NCBI GenBank assembly: GCA_038210375.1
Contig: JBBQWT010000015.1
Coordinates: forward strand, 1-64,000
Direction: 5' to 3'
DNA: 64,000 nt
Source: JBBQWT01 sp038210375
Lineage (GTDB): Bacteria; Acidobacteriota; Terriglobia; Terriglobales; Acidobacteriaceae
Numbering within the stretch: position 1 is the first letter of the stretch; the number at the start of each line of letters is the position of its first letter. This document shows, in pieces, positions 61,501 to 64,000 of this stretch. The notes beneath the pieces are model-generated. The model was not told the origin of the DNA, did no database searches, and worked only from the letters and a program-made list of their open reading frames with translations. The position numbers were made by a program, and so were the translations under genes.

Positions 61501-61795
61501 GGGCATCGCCGGACGGCCCTCTGAAGGTTTCGGCGCCGCCACCCAGGCGCTCGACCTCAACCGTACCAGCCTGCGCTATCTGCAAGGCGCTTTCAGTTCG
61601 ATCGCATCGGCCATCGAGAGCGCCGACGCCGCGCCTACTCCTGAACGCCTGAGCGCACTGGCTAACGATCAGAAGACCCTGCAAGCGGCCATGTCCAAAT
61701 GGCAGGAACTGATTTCAGGCGAGATACCGAAGCTCAATTCGCAATTGCACCAAGCCGGGTTGGAGCAGTTGAACCCCGCCGCTCCCGCGCCCTGA
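58556..61795 (+). CDS. Exported BNR/VPS10-type (sortilin-like) repeat protein
   Basis: 1079 residues with a signal peptide (ILVTFALLGVACHAPLAAQ) from GTG 58556; the ATG two bases earlier is out of frame. The N-terminal 730 residues are a double propeller with repeated Asp-box/BNR units such as WKSTDAGTTWQPMFDG, YKSTDAGKTWLHIGLED, FRTTDGGKSWKQVLYKD, YKSSDGGVTWRQLLG and YRTRDAGRSWQSISEG, typical of the VPS10/sortilin-like family often labelled glycosyl hydrolase. A middle beta domain (YYVPAAAAASSAA onward) and a C-terminal helical segment follow. No catalytic motif of a known hydrolase is evident. Extracytoplasmic binding protein, possibly for polymers. Confidence 0.9.
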   Translation: MLLNRKILVTFALLGVACHAPLAAQSISPSNFAEMRWRLVGPFRGGRTLSAVGVPGNPSVFYSGAVGGGIWKSTDAGTTWQPMFDGPAGGPSSSIASIGALAVAPSDANVIYAGSGEADMRSDITYGNGMYKSTDAGKTWLHIGLEDSRQIGRIVVDPRNPDIVLVAALGHAYGPNHQRGVFRTTDGGKSWKQVLYKDDDTGAIDLASDPQDGRTVYASLWQTRRPPWNVYPPSNGPGSGLYKSSDGGVTWRQLLGNGLPSEGLGHIGIAVAPSDAGRVYLMVDAKEGGLYRSDDAGAHWVRADSERRIWGRGWYFGGITVDPKNPDVVFVSNTSIYKSIDGGHSFTAFKGAPGGDDYHSVWIAPGDSMRMAVATDQGSIVTLNGGQTWSSWYNQPTGQFYRVSVDHRFPYWLYGAQQDSGAMTVPSRSNFAAPSERDWRPIGVGGESGMLAPDPADSNIVFGGAVSRFDLASGEEQDVSPAIDAGTSGVKNAPFRSTWTLPLVFSPADHHKLYFAHQSMFRTINGGKSWDEISPDLTRENPGVPDNLDPITAKSGLASPRKGVVFSIAPSPLDSNLIWAGTDDGLIHRTLDDGRHWQNVTPVALTPWSKVGTIEASRFDKNIAYAAVDRHRLEDLRAYIYRTRDAGRSWQSISEGIPEGAYVNVVREDRERPGLLYAGTELGMYVSFNDGGAWQPLQLNLPVASVRDIAVTGDDLVIATHGRALWILDDVTPLRQMQQAGNSPGEALQLFKPQTALRVRPGSDQGTPYPPEIPHGENPPAGAIIDYYVPAAAAASSAASPGVVLEILDSAGTVARRLASDDPVTPVDEKTLDIPMYWIHPAKTLSAAPGMHRFVWDLHFSSPLHGLRRGRREVVGPWAPPGRYTVRLWSDGSHLEQPLLLKIDPRLAASGCGAPEVKMPSACPNLQKEFAAAQRALAASAQIAAALAEEGRLSKQLDGLQAKAVGNGVIAAALGKFKDQMAGIAGRPSEGFGAATQALDLNRTSLRYLQGAFSSIASAIESADAAPTPERLSALANDQKTLQAAMSKWQELISGEIPKLNSQLHQAGLEQLNPAAPAP

Positions 61796-61835
61796 AAACA
61801 TTCGATAATTTTTGACCTGTACGGTTTTGTTTTTC

Positions 61836-62150
61836 GGTGGAAGCAGCGGCCTTTCAGGCCGCTGAATAGATGCTCTTAAGGATTTCGGCTTCAGCCGCTG
61901 TGACGACAATCAAATACCTGTGTAAAAATACACGGCTACGCTGCCCTTTATCGTCCAGTTTCGAACCCTTGCTTGGTTAGAAGGATGCGACAGACGCTCG
62001 GGGTGTTATAGCAATCAAGGTATTCACAAAGACCGGAAACCCAATTGGAGATGAGGATGGGCCCTTTGATTTGCAAGGACTCGTCACCGGGGCTAAGCCC
62101 AATTAATAAGAGGCAACTATTCAGCGGCCTGAAGGGCCGCTGCTTCCACC
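61836..62150. repeat. MITE-like element, repeat family C with 33-bp terminal inverted repeats
   Basis: The left end GGTGGAAGCAGCGGCCTTTC at 61836 and the right end at 62118-62150 are inverted copies over 33 bases with one or two mismatches. Each end contains the palindrome AGCGGCC-TTTC/TGAAG-GGCCGCT. The 315-base element has no open frame of note. Its right half (61990-62150) is repeated at 29634-29795. The 435-base gap between the BNR gene and the next gene holds only this element and short flanks. Confidence 0.78.
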
Positions 62151-62231
62151 AAAAGGCAAAATGATGCGGTTCTGCCGTTCTAGGCTTAGACATAATTAGT
62201 GGCACTCCTTGGACAGCGAAGTTGAGGCGGC

Positions 62232-62468
62232 ATGAAAAAGGCGATGCGTTGGGCGGCCCAGGGAATCATTGGATGCATACTTTTCTTTGGATTGCAGAGG
62301 CTGTGGGTGCTCTCCGGACTACCCTACCTTGAGGTGCGGGTATCTGGCTTTGACGTGAATGCATTAATTGGAACGCAAACCAGAATTATTGCAGCGATAC
62401 TGTTTATCGCGGCCCAGTTCCTGGCATGGCTCATATTCCGTAAAGGTAGATTACAAACTGCCGCATGA
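62232..62468 (+). CDS. Hypothetical two-span membrane protein
   Basis: A 78-residue protein with a basic start (KKAMRWAAQ), two hydrophobic segments (GIIGCILFFGLQRLWVLSG and RIIAAILFIAAQFLAWLIF) and a short basic tail. GAGGCGG precedes the ATG by three to four bases. No family recognised. It lies between the MITE-like element and the DUF1223 gene. Confidence 0.55.
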   Translation: MKKAMRWAAQGIIGCILFFGLQRLWVLSGLPYLEVRVSGFDVNALIGTQTRIIAAILFIAAQFLAWLIFRKGRLQTAA

Positions 62469-62524
62469 CTCTCCGCTCTGGAATCCAAAAGGCACGCGGT
62501 TTCAGTTACCATTAATCCAACCCT

Positions 62525-63286
62525 ATGACCTCTCGTCCTGTGAACTCCAGATATTTCCTCCTCGTCGTATTTCTTATTCTCGGAATATTCACCGCCTTCG
62601 CCGAAGCCCCTTCTGCCGCGCCCAGGCGAGTTCCGGTGATCGTCGAACTATTCACCTCGGAAGGGTGCTCGAGTTGCCCGCCGGCAGATGCGCTCTTGGT
62701 CCAGCTCAACCAGCAGGCAATCCCCGGAGCGGACGTGATTGCCCTGGGACAGCATGTGGACTACTGGAACCATCTGGGATGGGCCGACCGGTTTTCTTCG
62801 GCGAAGTTCAGCCACCGGCAGAATGACTATTCGAACCGCTTTGGCCTGGACTCGGTTTATACCCCGCAAATGGTGGTGAACGGACACGCGCAGTTTGTAG
62901 GGAACGACACCGGCCAGGCGCGCAAGGCAATCACCGATGCCGCCAGCCGGCCGGCGCAATCCCAGGTGGGGTTGAGTTTGGACGGAACCCAAAAGCTTGA
63001 AGTCGTAGTGAGCGGCGCCGAGAAGTCCCAGGTGATGCTGGCCATCACCGAAGATAACCTCACCACTGAAGTAGCCCGGGGAGAAAATGGGGGACGAACC
63101 TTGCGCCACGCCGCCGTGGTGCGCGAGCTGCGCAAGATCGGCGAGCTGAACGACGGAAAATTTTCCAGCTCGCAAGTCCTCAAGCTTGTACCGGAATGGC
63201 GGGTCGAGAACCTGCACGCCGTGGTTTTTCTACAGAACCCTGCCACCATGCAGATCACCGGCGCAGCCTCGGTCAAACTGAAATAG
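62525..63286 (+). CDS. DUF1223 family exported thioredoxin-like protein
   Basis: 253 residues with an N-terminal signal segment (YFLLVVFLILGIFTAFA). The mature protein starts with VIVELFTSEGCSSCPPADAL, the DUF1223 hallmark, where C48 and C51 form a CxxC. QHVDYWNHLGWADRF and VYTPQMVVNG are further conserved blocks of the family. The fold is thioredoxin-like and the protein is exported; a redox role is plausible but unproven. It stands alone on the plus strand, 125 bases before the GH20 gene. Confidence 0.9.
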   Translation: MTSRPVNSRYFLLVVFLILGIFTAFAEAPSAAPRRVPVIVELFTSEGCSSCPPADALLVQLNQQAIPGADVIALGQHVDYWNHLGWADRFSSAKFSHRQNDYSNRFGLDSVYTPQMVVNGHAQFVGNDTGQARKAITDAASRPAQSQVGLSLDGTQKLEVVVSGAEKSQVMLAITEDNLTTEVARGENGGRTLRHAAVVRELRKIGELNDGKFSSSQVLKLVPEWRVENLHAVVFLQNPATMQITGAASVKLK

Positions 63287-63411
63287 AACCTGGGGCCGGG
63301 AACGCGGCCCCCAGTCAAGCGACTGAGTGGCTGCCGATTCTGATTACCCGCTGCGTTCGGTGCAGCCGCAGGCATTAAAATAAAAGCGCAAAATTCTTAT
63401 CGAGGGTGATT

Positions 63412-64000
63412 ATGCGAATTTTTACGGTCTTGCTTGTATTGCTGGCAACCGGCGTCTTCGCCGGGGCGCAAAACCCCAGCGAAGGCGATCGCCTGCCGCT
63501 GATGCCCATGCCGGCCAGCGTCCATCTGACTTCGGGACGTTTCATGATCAATCCCAATTTTGCGGTTGCCATCCACGGCAACACCGAGCCCCGGTTGCAG
63601 CGCGCCGCAACGCGAATGTTGAACACCTTGTACCTGCAGACTCATATTTCGTTTTCCCCGGCGGCCAGCGCATCCGCGGCCCCATTCGTGATCAACTGCA
63701 CGGGTCCCAGCGCCGAAGTCCAGGCCCTGGGGGAAGAGGAATCCTATCGCCTCGAAGTCGGTCCGGACGCGGTGCGGCTCGACGCTCCCAACCCTCTAGG
63801 CGTGCTGCGAGGCATGCAGACCTTTTTGCAACTCGTGGAAAAAGCACCCACCGGGTACGGCGTGCCGGGCGTGATCATCGAAGACCGACCGCGGTTTCCC
63901 TGGCGCGGATTGCTGATCGACGTCGCCCGCCACTTCATGCCGGTGGACGTGATCAAGCGCAACCTCGATGGCATGGAGGCGGTCAAGTTGAATGTTCTGC
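63412..64000 (+). CDS. Glycoside hydrolase family 20 (beta-N-acetylhexosaminidase), 5' part
   Basis: The frame starts at ATG 63412, after GAGGGTG, and remains open to the window edge (196 codons). It has a signal peptide (IFTVLLVLLATGVFAGAQ), a GH20b-like N-terminal domain (LPLMPMPASVHLTSGRF, ESYRLEVGPDAVRLDAPN, LGVLRGMQTFLQLVE) and the start of the catalytic barrel (RPRFPWRGLLIDVARHFMPV, DVIKRNLDGMEAVKLNVL), which continues outside. GH20 enzymes cleave terminal GlcNAc or GalNAc, for example from chitin fragments. The catalytic Asp-Glu pair is beyond the window. Confidence 0.9.
   Translation, partial: MRIFTVLLVLLATGVFAGAQNPSEGDRLPLMPMPASVHLTSGRFMINPNFAVAIHGNTEPRLQRAATRMLNTLYLQTHISFSPAASASAAPFVINCTGPSAEVQALGEEESYRLEVGPDAVRLDAPNPLGVLRGMQTFLQLVEKAPTGYGVPGVIIEDRPRFPWRGLLIDVARHFMPVDVIKRNLDGMEAVKLNVL

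Overview
The window looks like part of the chromosome of an acidobacterium (Acidobacteriota, probably a Terriglobia-type soil lineage). This rests on gene content and style, not on a database search: serine/threonine kinases fused to PD40/TolB-type propellers, a large BNR/VPS10 exoprotein, secreted HEAT-repeat proteins behind an ECF sigma factor, DUF4331 and DUF1223 proteins, plant-polymer sugar catabolism, mostly high GC (a hand-counted line at 14401-14460 is 38/60 G+C), and several families of short dispersed intergenic repeats.

Layout. 1-660: 3' end of a 23S rRNA gene, 5S rRNA and a terminator, closing a rRNA operon. 700-4200: a lower-GC accessory stretch with a frameshifted alpha/beta hydrolase, small membrane proteins, a lipoprotein and a PD40 protein. 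4250-6840: ThiE-like and VOC genes between copies of repeat family A. 6844-15883 (minus strand): LOG-family protein, small membrane protein, large TPR protein, recA, an AT-rich two-gene islet (three-Cys-motif DUF5131 protein plus TcmP partner) and a double-length thyX. 15982-21491: gamma-glutamyltransferase, TIM-barrel isomerase, asnS, arginase. 21585-22051: tRNA-Ser(GCT) followed by the decayed C-terminal end of an integrase, a former integration site. 22181-29603: orphan histidine kinase, DUF4331 protein, lipoprotein, Na+/H+ antiporter, SDR/DUF2867 protein. 29844-35765: two divergent membrane Ser/Thr kinases with extracytoplasmic propellers. 35953-46101: acyltransferase-like membrane protein, ABC-F ATPase, an operon of ECF sigma, anti-sigma and two secreted HEAT proteins, and an M1 aminopeptidase. 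46129-48975: a lipoprotein with an RNase A-like toxin domain and its CdiI-like immunity gene, two DinB proteins, a rhodanese with an in-frame TGA, and a cupin. 49063-57987: a complete xylose operon (xylF-G-H-B-A plus a GH3 glycosidase). 58556-64000: BNR/VPS10 exoprotein, a MITE-like element, a small membrane protein, a DUF1223 protein and the start of a GH20 hexosaminidase.

How it fits together. The xyl cluster imports xylose (XylFGH), isomerises it (XylA) and phosphorylates it to xylulose-5-phosphate (XylB); the GH3 enzyme would release the sugar from xylo-oligosaccharides. The kinases, the sigma/anti-sigma pair and the orphan histidine kinase suggest heavy investment in envelope signalling.

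The most interesting candidates are: (i) the lipoprotein-tethered RNase A-like toxin with an adjacent immunity gene, resembling in architecture a CDI or outer-membrane-exchange toxin without its usual delivery protein; (ii) the rhodanese whose reading frame continues in register through a TGA where relatives usually have Cys, a possible selenoprotein; (iii) the transferred DUF5131/TcmP pair between recA and thyX; and (iv) the sigma/anti-sigma/HEAT operon with a CxxCH motif.
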